A program made the translations under genes and the position numbers. From an uncultured Oscillospiraceae bacterium (GTDB lineage Bacteria; Bacillota; Clostridia; Oscillospirales; Oscillospiraceae), in the NCBI GenBank assembly GCA_904395905.1, contig CAJFNZ010000028.1, forward strand, positions 1 through 36,847: a DNA stretch of 36,847 nucleotides, read 5' to 3'. The notes beneath the pieces were generated by a model. That model saw nothing but the letters and a program-made list of their open reading frames with translations, did no database searches and was not told the origin of the DNA. Position 1 is the stretch's first letter. The number at the start of each line of letters is the position of its first letter. This document shows, piece by piece, positions 8,262 through 16,219 of the stretch.

Positions 8262-9145
8262 TTCGCCACCCCGACACCTTCCCGGCCTCCCTGGAGGCCG
8301 GCGGCATCCGCCTGCGCTGGCTGGTGGAAAACTGCTGGGAAATCCGCCTGTGCAACGGCAAGACCATCCTCATCGACCCCTGCCTGCCGGCTCGGGGCGA
8401 GCGGATGGATCTGCTGGGCTTTGGCTGCGGCTACACCGTGGACGATTTGGAGGGCTGCGACTACGTCCTCATCAACCACACCCACACCGACCACGTCTTC
8501 TCCCTGGGCAAGGTCATCGAGCGGTTCGACCCCCGGATCCTCGTCCACGGGAACTGCCTGCTCCAGCTGGCCAAGGTCTACCACATCCAGGACCCCTACC
8601 GGATGTTCCCCCTCCAGTACGGGCAGTCGTACGACTTCGGCGACTTCCGCCTGCGGACGTATCCGGCGCAGCACATCGACATCACCCGGCTGAACCGGCC
8701 GCCGCGCCCCAAGGACATCCCCTTCAGCGTGGACGAGGAGGAGGCGCTGCTCAACGACATGGGGGCCGTCTTCAACATGAACTTCCTGATTGTCACGCCG
8801 GACAACCTGCGCCTGGCCTTCGACGGCGGGGAGCACATCCCGGCCCTCAACGACTGGCGGGAGGCGGCGCCCAACGTGCTGTTCCGGCACATCGATATGC
8901 CGCAGCTCTACGGCGACCTGGACGGCGCCGCCCGGCACATGGCCGACTCCCTGGAGCGCTCCGGCGCGGAGTACCTGCTGCTCAACTGCGCCCAGGGGCT
9001 CTACCGGGACGACAACCCCATGGACCTGCACCAGTACGCCGAGACGGTCAACGGCCTGATGGCGGCGCGGGGCGGCCACGGCCGGCTCTTCAACTGCGAG
9101 ATGGGCCGGTGGTACACCCTGGCCCCCGGCATCCGCCGGGACTGA
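8258..9145 (+). CDS. Metallo-beta-lactamase-fold hydrolase (UlaG-like)
   Basis: The 295-residue protein carries the metal-binding motif HTHTDH at residues 74-79 and a preceding ILIDPCLP strand, as in the UlaG-like/RomA branch of the metallo-beta-lactamase superfamily. Later conserved residues include His in AQHIDITR and Asp in LAFDGGEH. These enzymes hydrolyse phosphoesters, lactones or amides using one or two metal ions; the substrate here is unknown. The ATG at 8258 has AGGAGG about 7 nt upstream and overlaps the OppF-type stop by 4 bp, implying translational coupling. This suggests that the hydrolase works on something brought in by the transporter. Confidence 0.85.
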   Translation: MIRHPDTFPASLEAGGIRLRWLVENCWEIRLCNGKTILIDPCLPARGERMDLLGFGCGYTVDDLEGCDYVLINHTHTDHVFSLGKVIERFDPRILVHGNCLLQLAKVYHIQDPYRMFPLQYGQSYDFGDFRLRTYPAQHIDITRLNRPPRPKDIPFSVDEEEALLNDMGAVFNMNFLIVTPDNLRLAFDGGEHIPALNDWREAAPNVLFRHIDMPQLYGDLDGAARHMADSLERSGAEYLLLNCAQGLYRDDNPMDLHQYAETVNGLMAARGGHGRLFNCEMGRWYTLAPGIRRD

Positions 9146-9158
9146 CGGGAGGCGCGCG

Positions 9159-10031
9159 ATGCTCGTAGAAGAATACAACGTCTTCCGCAGTGTCTACGCC
9201 GCCCGGCTGGCCAAGCCCCTGGGCGAATACTTCGTGAACCAGGAGCGGCGGTACGTCAAGCCCTTCCGGATGTGGGGCAACGTCCACTACGTGGGCGACA
9301 GCTGGGTCTGCTGCCACCTGGTGGACACCGGCGACGGCCTGCTGCTCATCGACACCGGCAACACCGGCGCCACGGCCATGCTCATCGAGGCCATCTGGGA
9401 GGCCGGCTTCCGCCCGGCGGACATCCGGTGGGTCATCCTCTCCCACGGCCACGTGGACCACATCGGCGGCGCGGCCTTCCTGCGGGAGATGTTCGGCTGC
9501 AAGCTCTACCTGGGCGAGCCCGACGCCGAGATGTTCCGGGACCACCCGGAGCGGACGTATCTCCAGGACAGCTTCAGCTACGCCGACCAGATCTTCACCC
9601 CCGACTGCGTCATCCGCGACGGCGACGTGCTGACCTTCGGCGGCACCACCGTCCACTGCCGCCTGGTGCCCGGTCACACGGCCGGCTGCGTGGCGCTGTT
9701 CTTCGACGCCACCGACGGCAAGACCGTCCGGCGGGCCGGTTACTACGGCGGCTTCGGCTTCAACACCCTGACGCGGGACTACCTGACGGAAATCGGCGAC
9801 CCGCAGCTGACCATGCGCCAGACGTACCTCCAGTCCCTGGCCAAGGTCCGGGACGAGAAGGTGGAGCTGTTCCTCGGGAACCACACCGTCAACAACCGCG
9901 TCCTGGAAAAGCGGGAGCGGCAGCTGGCCCATCCGGAGGAGGAACCCTTCCTGGATCCGACGGAGTGGGGCCGGTACCTCGACGAGATGCGCGAGGCCTG
10001 CCTGGCCTTCAGCCGGGATCCGCACAACTGA
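9159..10031 (+). CDS. Second metallo-beta-lactamase-fold hydrolase
   Basis: The 290-residue protein has a canonical HGHVDHIGG motif (His96, His98, Asp100, His101), an upstream LLIDTGNTG strand and the third-ligand segment VPGHTAGCVALFF. It groups by eye with the lactonase/glyoxalase-II-like/B3-like part of the superfamily and differs from the preceding UlaG-like gene, so the two are not simple duplicates. No signal peptide is visible, so it acts in the cytoplasm. It begins 13 nt after the previous stop, behind GGGAGG. The substrate is unknown; a lactone, thioester or amide derived from the transported solute is an inference from context. Confidence 0.85.
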   Translation: MLVEEYNVFRSVYAARLAKPLGEYFVNQERRYVKPFRMWGNVHYVGDSWVCCHLVDTGDGLLLIDTGNTGATAMLIEAIWEAGFRPADIRWVILSHGHVDHIGGAAFLREMFGCKLYLGEPDAEMFRDHPERTYLQDSFSYADQIFTPDCVIRDGDVLTFGGTTVHCRLVPGHTAGCVALFFDATDGKTVRRAGYYGGFGFNTLTRDYLTEIGDPQLTMRQTYLQSLAKVRDEKVELFLGNHTVNNRVLEKRERQLAHPEEEPFLDPTEWGRYLDEMREACLAFSRDPHN

Positions 10032-10045
10032 TGCAACAAGCGGAG

Positions 10046-10067
10046 GCCGCGGGGGAGGCCCTGCGGC
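10046..10067 (+). repeat. Small hairpin between hydrolase and esterase genes
   Basis: GCCGCGGGG and CCCTGCGGC pair over 9 bp (one G-U) around a GAGG loop. It lies in the 67-nt gap before the esterase gene and has no following uridine run, so it is more likely a processing or stability element than a terminator. Confidence 0.35.
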
Positions 10068-10098
10068 GTCCTGCCATGTTCAGAAGGGAGGCGGCGCC

Positions 10099-10905
10099 AT
10101 GGCGTCGATTCACTGGAAATACTATTCGCCAACTCTGAAAACCCGCACCGACCTCCGGGTGCTGCTGCCAACGCCCCAGCCGCCGGCCGACTGCGAGACT
10201 GAGGCGCTCCCGGCGCTGTTCGCCGCGCCGGGGGAGAAGCTGCCGGTGCTCTACCTGCTCCACGGCACCTACGGCGACGAGGGCGACTGGCAGCGGTTTT
10301 CCCGGATAGAGGACTACGTCCGGGGGTGGAACCTCATCGTCGTAATGGCCGGCGCGGGGAACCACTGCTACCGGAACGGCCCCGGCGGCGCCTTCGACAC
10401 CTTCTTCGCCGAGGAGCTGCCGGCCCTGCTCCGGTGGGCGCTGCCGGTGTCGGACCGGCGGGAGGACACCTTTATCGGTGGCCTCTCCATGGGCGGCAGC
10501 GGGGCCCTGGCCCTGAGCCTGCGCCACCCGGAGCGGTACAGCCGGGCCATCTGCCTCTCCGGGGCCTACGGGGAGATCCTCCGGCAGGTGGAGGCGGGCC
10601 CCACGGTCTGGTCCAACGCCTTCGCCCCCGGGGAGGCCGTCGTCGGCGGGCCGGACGACCCCTATGTCCTGGCCGAGCAGGCGGCGGCGCGGGGCGGGCC
10701 GCGGCCGGCGCTGTACCTGGCCTGCGGCACCGAGGATTTCCTCTACGGGCACAACTGCCGGTTCCACGACCATCTGACGCGCCTGGGCTACGACCACCAG
10801 TTCCACACCCGCCCCGGCGTTCACAACTGGGACTTCTGGGACCCGGAGCTGCGGCGGGCCCTGGCGTGGCTCCCGGTGCGCCGCCTGGAGGCCCCGGCCT
10901 TTTAG
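10099..10905 (+). CDS. Alpha/beta-hydrolase, esterase D / putative esterase (PF00756-like)
   Basis: The 268-residue protein has the S-formylglutathione-hydrolase/feruloyl-esterase-like layout: an oxyanion strand with LLHG, the nucleophile elbow GGLSMGGSG (Ser130), an acid in the CGTEDFLY segment and the catalytic His in PGVHNWDFW. All triad positions are present. RBS AAGGGAGG is well spaced from the ATG. It is the last gene of the transporter/hydrolase run and is followed by a promoter for the next gene. With the two metallo-hydrolases it suggests stepwise hydrolysis of an imported ester- or lactone-containing compound, but this is inferred from position only. Confidence 0.85.
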   Translation: MASIHWKYYSPTLKTRTDLRVLLPTPQPPADCETEALPALFAAPGEKLPVLYLLHGTYGDEGDWQRFSRIEDYVRGWNLIVVMAGAGNHCYRNGPGGAFDTFFAEELPALLRWALPVSDRREDTFIGGLSMGGSGALALSLRHPERYSRAICLSGAYGEILRQVEAGPTVWSNAFAPGEAVVGGPDDPYVLAEQAAARGGPRPALYLACGTEDFLYGHNCRFHDHLTRLGYDHQFHTRPGVHNWDFWDPELRRALAWLPVRRLEAPAF

Positions 10906-10922
10906 GGGCGCGGCCCCGCCCC

Positions 10923-10952
10923 TTGACACGCGGCGGACGCCGCTGGTATCAT
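10923..10952 (+). promoter_or_regulatory. Sigma-A promoter of the GNAT gene
   Basis: A perfect TTGACA (10923-10928) and TATCAT (10947-10952) are separated by 18 nt, with a leader of about 50 nt to the ATG at 11010. It starts only 17 bp after the esterase stop, so the acetyltransferase is transcribed separately. Confidence 0.75.
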
Positions 10953-11009
10953 GGAGGGGACAGGCACGACCGGCGATGCCGGAATCCCGCCTGCAAAAGG
11001 AGCGCGCGG

Positions 11010-11630
11010 ATGGAGCCCAACCGTCTTGTCCTGCGCCGGGAGACCCCGGCCGACTACGCCGCCGCGGAGCAGTTGACCCGCGAGGCCTTCTGGAATGTGT
11101 ACCGCCCGGGCTGTACGGAGCACTACGTGCTCCACGTGCTGCGGGACGACCCCGCCTTCGTGCCGGAGCTGGACCTGGTTCTGGAGGCGGACGGGCGGCT
11201 GATTGGCCACATCGTCTATATGCGGGCGCGGCTGTCGGCGGACGACGGCCGGGAGCTGCCGGTGATGACCTTCGGCCCCGTGAGCATCGATCCGGCGTTC
11301 CAGGGCCGGGGCTGCGGCCGGCGGCTGCTGGAGGCCTCCATGGCGCGCGCCCGGGAGCTGGGCGCCGGCGCGCTGTGCATCGAGGGGAACCCGGACCTCT
11401 ACGGGCGATTCGGCTTCGAGCCGGCCGCCGGGCGGGGGATCCGCTTCCACGGGGAGGCCGAGGAGGCGCCCTACTGCCTGGTCTGCGAGCTGCGGCCCGG
11501 GTATCTGGACGGCGTGACCGGCGTCTACCACACTCCCGCGGGGTACTTTGTGGACGAGGCGGAAGCCGAGGCCTTCGACCGGGCCTTCCCGCCGAAACGA
11601 AAAGAGCGCCGCCCCGGCCAGCTGGTCTAG
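11010..11630 (+). CDS. GNAT-family N-acetyltransferase (YhbS-like)
   Basis: A 206-residue acetyl-CoA-dependent acetyltransferase. Strand beta-4 and motif A read VMTFGPVSIDPAFQGRGCGRRLLE, containing the Q-G-R-G-x-G pyrophosphate-binding loop, followed by LCIEGNPDLYGRFGFEPA, a segment typical of YhbS-like GNAT proteins. The acceptor substrate is unknown. The start is ATG at 11010 with AAAAGGAG 8 nt upstream; the open frame extends further upstream through the esterase gene but without support. It has its own promoter and terminator and is probably unrelated to the genes on either side. Confidence 0.88.
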   Translation: MEPNRLVLRRETPADYAAAEQLTREAFWNVYRPGCTEHYVLHVLRDDPAFVPELDLVLEADGRLIGHIVYMRARLSADDGRELPVMTFGPVSIDPAFQGRGCGRRLLEASMARARELGAGALCIEGNPDLYGRFGFEPAAGRGIRFHGEAEEAPYCLVCELRPGYLDGVTGVYHTPAGYFVDEAEAEAFDRAFPPKRKERRPGQLV

Positions 11631-11637
11631 GGCACAC

Positions 11638-11676
11638 CCCCGGCAGAGACGCGCCGTCTCTGCCGGGGTTGTCTGT
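11638..11676 (+). terminator. Intrinsic terminator after the GNAT gene
   Basis: A 14-bp perfect stem (11638-11651 / 11655-11668, loop CGC) is followed by TTGTCTGT. It starts 8 nt after the stop codon and isolates the following four-gene unit from upstream transcription. Confidence 0.85.
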
Positions 11677-11694
11677 CCGGGCGGTCTCCGCCGG

Positions 11695-11723
11695 TTGCCA
11701 TGGGGGCGGGGCTGTGATATGAT
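11695..11723 (+). promoter_or_regulatory. Extended -10 promoter of the four-gene nuclease/helicase unit
   Basis: TTGCCA (11695-11700) and TATGAT (11718-11723) are exactly 17 nt apart, with a TG one base before the -10 (TGATATGAT), so this is an extended -10 sigma-A promoter. The leader to the first ATG at 11782 is about 53 nt. No operator-like repeat stands out. Confidence 0.8.
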
Positions 11724-11781
11724 GGTACAAACTGTCGAATCGGTGCGCCCGCGGCGCGGGACCGCGGATACGGAGGGAGCC

Positions 11782-12285
11782 ATGAAAACCATCCTGTACA
11801 ACTACCGGAGCGGGCGGGAGATTGTGCCCAAGGAGCTCCTCGAGGGCGTCATCCGCATCCTCGAGGGGATGGACCACCGCCTCGGGAAGTATGAGATCCG
11901 GCGCTTCAAGGACCGCCTTTCGGACCAGCTGCAGATGCAGGGCTGGCCCGGGCCGGTGAACCTCTCGGCGACGTCGAGCATCACCATCACCTCCCTCTAC
12001 CGCCGTGTCGGCCTGTGCGCCCAGACGGGCAACATGGCCCGGATGTACGCCGATTTGCTGAAGTTACAGGCCCTGTACCTGGACGAGAACCTCAAGGCGG
12101 CCATCTATCTGGTTCCCACCAAGGCGTGCGCCAACGCGTTCGGCGGAAACGTCGCCAACTACGAGCGGTTTTTGAACGAGCTGCGGAACATTTTTTCCAG
12201 GGTGATTACCGTGCCCATGGTGGTCATCGGGTTTGACAACGAAAAGGAGGCGTCCCATGGACCTGCGCCAAGCGATGTTCGGTGA
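11782..12285 (+). CDS. BglII/BstYI-like restriction-endonuclease-fold protein, catalytic residues uncertain
   Basis: The 167-residue protein has a block (about residues 75-152) that resembles the BglII/BstYI group of PD-(D/E)XK restriction enzymes: VGLCAQTGN, ARMYADLLKLQ, AAIYLVPTK, NVANYERFLNEL and ITVPMVVIGF. In BglII the active site is Asp-x8-Glu-x-Gln. Here Gln81 is kept, but the Glu position is Cys79 and the Asp position is Thr70, so cleavage activity is doubtful or uses other residues. It may be a target-recognition subunit. The ATG at 11782 follows GGAGGG and is the first gene after the promoter. It overlaps the next gene by 29 bp. It is shorter than BglII (223 residues). The family call is by eye. 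Confidence 0.6.
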   Translation: MKTILYNYRSGREIVPKELLEGVIRILEGMDHRLGKYEIRRFKDRLSDQLQMQGWPGPVNLSATSSITITSLYRRVGLCAQTGNMARMYADLLKLQALYLDENLKAAIYLVPTKACANAFGGNVANYERFLNELRNIFSRVITVPMVVIGFDNEKEASHGPAPSDVR

Positions 12286-13546
12286 GCCGCTGCTGACCCG
12301 GACGAGTGAAATTGCGGCGAAGACGGCCGGTTCCCACACGTACTACCCCCTGGAGGTGATGGGGAAGTACCGGAATCTCCGGCAGATAACCGTCCGGATT
12401 GGGATGCCGGTCTACCGGATTGCCAACGGACGGACCCGGACGTTCCAGCGGGAGTTCCTGGCGACCCACCCGGACGTCCCGGCGGACCTGTTCACCCTGG
12501 ACCCGGACGGCCTGGAGGCGCAGCGGGCGCAGCACGAGATCCTGCGGCGGCTGGCCGACGACGAGGGCCTCTGGCAGGAGTTCCAGGGCGGGACGCAGCA
12601 GACCGAGCCGATTCTCCTCACCAACACCGGGGTGGTCGTCAACGGCAACCGGCGGCTGTGCGTGTGGCGGACCCTCTTCGAGCGCGACCCGGAGACGTAC
12701 CGCCACTTTGCCTTCGTGGAGGCGGCCATCCTGCCGGAGGCGTGCGACGAGGCGGAGATCCGGGCGCTGGAGAAGCGGCTACAGATTCAGAAGTCCCACC
12801 GCGCCCCGTACAAGTGGCACAACAAGGCGGCCATGATGAAGGAGGAGCGGGAGGCCGGCGCGCCGCCGGAGGCCCTGGCCAAGTCCTACGACGTCAGCCG
12901 GAAGGAGGTGGACCTCCTGATTGGCGCCTTCGCCTACGCCGAGGAGTACCTGCGGCGGATTGGAAAGGCCGACCAGTGGAGCCTGGTGGACGAGGATGAG
13001 TTCGCCTTCCGAGCCATGGTGGCCGAGCGCAAAAAGCTCCGTGACCAGGGGCGCAAGGAGCTCTTCGAGGCCGTCTGCTTCCGGCTGATGGAGGCGAAGG
13101 ACTACCAGGGGCGGCTGTACGCCGGTATCCCGGAGATTGCCGAGCAGCTCGACATCCTGGCCGCCCGGCTCCGGGAGGAGGGGCTGCTGCCGCCGGCCGA
13201 GGCTGCGGAGCCGGCCGACGCCGCGGCGGAGGAGGACCTCAGCCTGCTGGGCGGGGCCGCCGGGGAGCAGAACGCGTACAGCGAACTGGCCGCGGCCATC
13301 CGGGCGTCGGATGTGCCGCTGGGCGGCCTGGTCCGGCGGGTGTCCGACGAGCAGCGGGCCATCCAGTCGGAGCAGAAGAGCGCCAAATACCTGCTGCACA
13401 CCTTGGCCAACATCTCCCGCTCCCTGTGGAACGTCCGGACCAACGGGCTCCATGAGCGCACCGTGGTCACCGGCGTGCGGGAGCAGCTGGCGGCCATCGA
13501 GGAGAACCTGGCGGCCATCACCCGGTGGCTGGACGAGCGTCCCTAG
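12257..13546 (+). CDS. ParB-like (ParB/sulfiredoxin-fold) protein with helix-turn-helix
   Basis: In this 429-residue protein, an N-terminal ParB-like core contains the loop GVVVNGNRR (about 125-133), equivalent to the DGxxR/NGxRR nucleotide-handling motif of ParB, DndB and DUF262-type domains. A segment LEKRLQIQKSHRAPYKW and a helix-turn-helix at about 203-222 (PPEALAKSYDVSRKEVDLLI) follow. The C-terminal third is helical with an acidic/Ala-rich linker (about 315-335). It probably binds DNA and may act as a nucleotide-dependent switch, but this is inference. Start: AAAGGAGG ends 6 nt before the ATG at 12257. It overlaps the upstream gene by 29 bp and ends 10 nt before the helicase gene. It is not next to parA or an origin, so a chromosome-partition role is unlikely. 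Confidence 0.7.
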   Translation: MDLRQAMFGEPLLTRTSEIAAKTAGSHTYYPLEVMGKYRNLRQITVRIGMPVYRIANGRTRTFQREFLATHPDVPADLFTLDPDGLEAQRAQHEILRRLADDEGLWQEFQGGTQQTEPILLTNTGVVVNGNRRLCVWRTLFERDPETYRHFAFVEAAILPEACDEAEIRALEKRLQIQKSHRAPYKWHNKAAMMKEEREAGAPPEALAKSYDVSRKEVDLLIGAFAYAEEYLRRIGKADQWSLVDEDEFAFRAMVAERKKLRDQGRKELFEAVCFRLMEAKDYQGRLYAGIPEIAEQLDILAARLREEGLLPPAEAAEPADAAAEEDLSLLGGAAGEQNAYSELAAAIRASDVPLGGLVRRVSDEQRAIQSEQKSAKYLLHTLANISRSLWNVRTNGLHERTVVTGVREQLAAIEENLAAITRWLDERP

Positions 13547-13556
13547 GCGGCGGGCC

Positions 13557-15341
13557 ATGGAGCTGGTCATTTCCTACGACCCCCGCGAGGAGGCGGTCGT
13601 CCTGACGCCGGAGGCGGACGGCGAGACGTGGAGCGGCTTTGTCCGCATCCTCTCCGATTACAGCGGCGCCATCCGGCAGGCGGGCGGGGCGCTGCGGATC
13701 CCGCACCGGGCGTTTCTGGCGGTGCGGGAGGAGATTGCCCGGTATCTCCGCAACCACGGCGGCCGCGTCCGGCTGACGCCCCAGGTCCGGGCGCTGCTGG
13801 AGGCGGCCAACGCCAAGTCCTACCGGAGCGCCTGCCGCGCGGGCAGCGCGGAGGCGGCGGAGGTCCGCCGCCGGCTGCGGGCGGCCGGCTTCACCCGGGA
13901 GCTGACGGCGCAGCAGATGCACAACGTCTGCCGCCTGGCGCCGCTGCCCGCGGGGGCGACGTTCTCGGTCCCGGGCGCCGGCAAGACCACCGAGGCCCTG
14001 GCCTACTTCTTCTACCACGCCGGGCCTGAGGACCGGCTGCTGGTGGTCGGCCCGCTGAGCGCCATGGGGGCCTGGGAGACGCAGCTGCGGGACTGCTGCC
14101 CGGACCGGCCGGAGCGGTTCGTCCGCCTGCGGGGCGGGGAGCGGGCCATCGGCCGGCTCCTGCAGGACGACCCGCGGCTGATGCTGATTTCCTACGGGCA
14201 GTTCGCCACGGCGGGGCGGCTGCTCCACGACTGCCTGGCCCGCCGCCGGGTGGTGATGGTCCTGGACGAGAGCCACCGCATCAAGAGCGGACGGGCGGGG
14301 GTCACGCCCCAGGAGATTCTGCGGGTGTCGCACCTGCCGGAGCGGAAGCTGATTCTCTCCGGGACGCCCTGCCCCCAGTCCCTGGCGGACCTGATTCCCC
14401 AGTTTTCCTTTCTCTACCCCGACCAGCCGGTGGACGAGGAGACGGTGGCCGACGCCTTCCGGCCCGTCTACGTCCGCACCACCAAGGCGCAGCTGGGACT
14501 GCCGCCGGTGGAGCACCGGATAATCTCCCTGGAGATGACGCCGCTGCAGCGGGAGCTCTACGAGTCCCTGCGCTCGGAGACCCGGCGGCAGATGCTGGCC
14601 ATGCTCTCGGCGGCGGAGCGGGCCACCCTCCGGGACCTGGGAAAGAAAATCATGAAGGTCCTGGCCTTCGTCTCCAACCCCTCGCTCCTGGCCGGCGATT
14701 TGGCGTATCTCTTCGACCGGCGGCTCGGGGCGCTCCTGGCCGCGGACGCCGGGCCGAAGCTCCGCTACGCCTGCCGCCGGGCCCGGGAGCTGGCGGCCGA
14801 GGGGCAGAAGGTGATTATCTGGTCCCAGTTCGTGAAAAACGTGCGGCTGCTGACGGAGCGCCTGCAGGACCTGGGGGCCGACTGCATCGACGGCAGCGTG
14901 CCGACCGGCGATGAGGACGAGGAGGACACGCGGGAGTGGAAAATCCGCCAGTTCCATGAGAACCGCGAGAAGATGGTCCTGATTCTGAACCCCGCGGCGG
15001 CGGCGGAGTCCATCAGCCTCCACCGCGCGTGCCGCCACGCCATCTACGTGGACCGGTCCTTCAACGCCGCCCACTACTTACAGTCTGAGGACCGGATCCA
15101 CCGGCTGGGCCTGGAACCGGGGCAGTCCCCGGTGGTGGAGCTCCTCGAGTGCCGGGGCACCATCGACGAGGTCGTTGACCGCCGGCTGCGGCAGAAAATC
15201 CGGACGATGGCGGAGGCGCTCAACGACGGCTCGCTGCAGGTGGAGGCCATCCCGTACGATACCGACGCCGCCGCCGGCGACGTGGACGACGAGGACCTCC
15301 GGGCCGTGCTGGCGCACCTGCTGGGGGACGGCGGCCGATGA
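13557..15341 (+). CDS. SNF2-family DEAD/DExH helicase-translocase
   Basis: A 594-residue superfamily 2 ATPase. Walker A is SVPGAGKTT (about 137-145), motif II is DESH (237-240), motif III is SGTP (268-271), and motif VI is QSEDRIHRLG (509-518), which is the SNF2-type pattern. It lacks chromatin-type accessory domains. The first about 120 residues form a separate small domain of unknown role. It would translocate on double-stranded DNA and drive the nuclease partners. The ATG at 13557 is preceded only by a weak GGCGGCGGG ribosome site, consistent with coupling to the gene ending 10 nt earlier. The stop overlaps the next ATG as ATGA. Confidence 0.88.
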   Translation: MELVISYDPREEAVVLTPEADGETWSGFVRILSDYSGAIRQAGGALRIPHRAFLAVREEIARYLRNHGGRVRLTPQVRALLEAANAKSYRSACRAGSAEAAEVRRRLRAAGFTRELTAQQMHNVCRLAPLPAGATFSVPGAGKTTEALAYFFYHAGPEDRLLVVGPLSAMGAWETQLRDCCPDRPERFVRLRGGERAIGRLLQDDPRLMLISYGQFATAGRLLHDCLARRRVVMVLDESHRIKSGRAGVTPQEILRVSHLPERKLILSGTPCPQSLADLIPQFSFLYPDQPVDEETVADAFRPVYVRTTKAQLGLPPVEHRIISLEMTPLQRELYESLRSETRRQMLAMLSAAERATLRDLGKKIMKVLAFVSNPSLLAGDLAYLFDRRLGALLAADAGPKLRYACRRARELAAEGQKVIIWSQFVKNVRLLTERLQDLGADCIDGSVPTGDEDEEDTREWKIRQFHENREKMVLILNPAAAAESISLHRACRHAIYVDRSFNAAHYLQSEDRIHRLGLEPGQSPVVELLECRGTIDEVVDRRLRQKIRTMAEALNDGSLQVEAIPYDTDAAAGDVDDEDLRAVLAHLLGDGGR

Positions 15342-16219
15342 GGAAGCACTATCTCTCCGTCAACGTGGCGGCCCAGGCGCTGCTGCTCCTGGAGGCCGTC
15401 CTGCGGCACGGCTGCTGCGAGCGGCGCGGCATCGCCCAGCTGGCGCTGCCCTACGGCGTGAACCGGGAGGTCGCCCTGGCCTTCGCCGAGCAGTGCCACT
15501 GGCTCCGGGCCGACGGCCCCGGCCGCGTCGCCTGCACCGAGGAGGGGGCGCGGATTGCGTCCGGCTTCGACGGGACGGGCATCGGGCCGGCGCTGTGGCG
15601 CCGGATTCTCGAGGGATACATCCGCCACTGCCGGCCGGCCTGGGCCAAGCGGATCCCCTACGGCCGGGCCGAGGCGTATCTGGTGATGACCGAGGAGGAG
15701 CAGCGCTGCTTCCGGGAGGCCGGGCTGCTGGAGAGCCAGGCCGACGACGTGGTGGACTGGTGGGACGGCCTGGCCGAACAGGAGCGCACGAAGCGGAACC
15801 GGCGCCTGGACGACGTCGGCCGTCGGGGCGAGCGGCTGACCATGGCCTATGAGGAGCGGCGGACGGGGGTGCGGCCGGATTGGCGCTCCATCGAGACGAA
15901 CCTCTCGGGCTACGACATTCTCTCCCGCCGCTCCGCCGACGACGGGGAGCGGCTGCTGATTGAGGTGAAGTCCTCGGAGAAGCCCCTGGAGACGGCCTGC
16001 GCCCTCCTGTCCCGGCGGGAGCGGGAGGTGGCGCAGCTGCGCAACAACGCCGGCCGCTACCGGTTCTACCTCTGGAGCCTCGAGGGCGGCCGGCGGCTGG
16101 CCGTCCTCACGGCGGAGGAGCTGCGCCGGCACGTCCCCCGGGACCGGGCGGACGGCCGGTGGGAGACGGTGCGGATCCCCTTCGCCGCCTTTGCCGACCG
16201 CTTCGTGGACGTCCCATGA
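15338..16219 (+). CDS. DUF3883-type putative PD-(D/E)XK nuclease with N-terminal helical domain
   Basis: A 293-residue protein. The C-terminal domain (about 160-255) has the DUF3883 arrangement: GRRGERLTMAYEE (Glu165), GYDILS (Asp193) and LLIEVKSS (Glu209, Lys211), which together fit a PD-(D/E)XK active site, followed by the AQLRNNAGRYRFYLWSL strand-helix region. DUF3883 domains are repeatedly found in restriction and anti-phage loci beside helicases. The N-terminal part (about 1-75) looks like a winged-helix-type DNA-binding domain. It is last in the unit and translationally coupled to the helicase through ATGA. A terminator hairpin begins at the base after the stop codon. Confidence 0.75.
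   Translation: MRKHYLSVNVAAQALLLLEAVLRHGCCERRGIAQLALPYGVNREVALAFAEQCHWLRADGPGRVACTEEGARIASGFDGTGIGPALWRRILEGYIRHCRPAWAKRIPYGRAEAYLVMTEEEQRCFREAGLLESQADDVVDWWDGLAEQERTKRNRRLDDVGRRGERLTMAYEERRTGVRPDWRSIETNLSGYDILSRRSADDGERLLIEVKSSEKPLETACALLSRREREVAQLRNNAGRYRFYLWSLEGGRRLAVLTAEELRRHVPRDRADGRWETVRIPFAAFADRFVDVP

Noticed and set aside
12233-12256. Alternative TTG start of the ParB-like gene
   Set aside because: The AAAGGAGG sequence lies downstream of this TTG and 6 nt before ATG 12257, so it marks 12257 as the start.
11782-16219. Recent mobile-element insertion carrying the four-gene unit
   Set aside because: GC content and codon use look like the flanking genes, and I found no integrase, transposase, direct repeats or tRNA at the borders.
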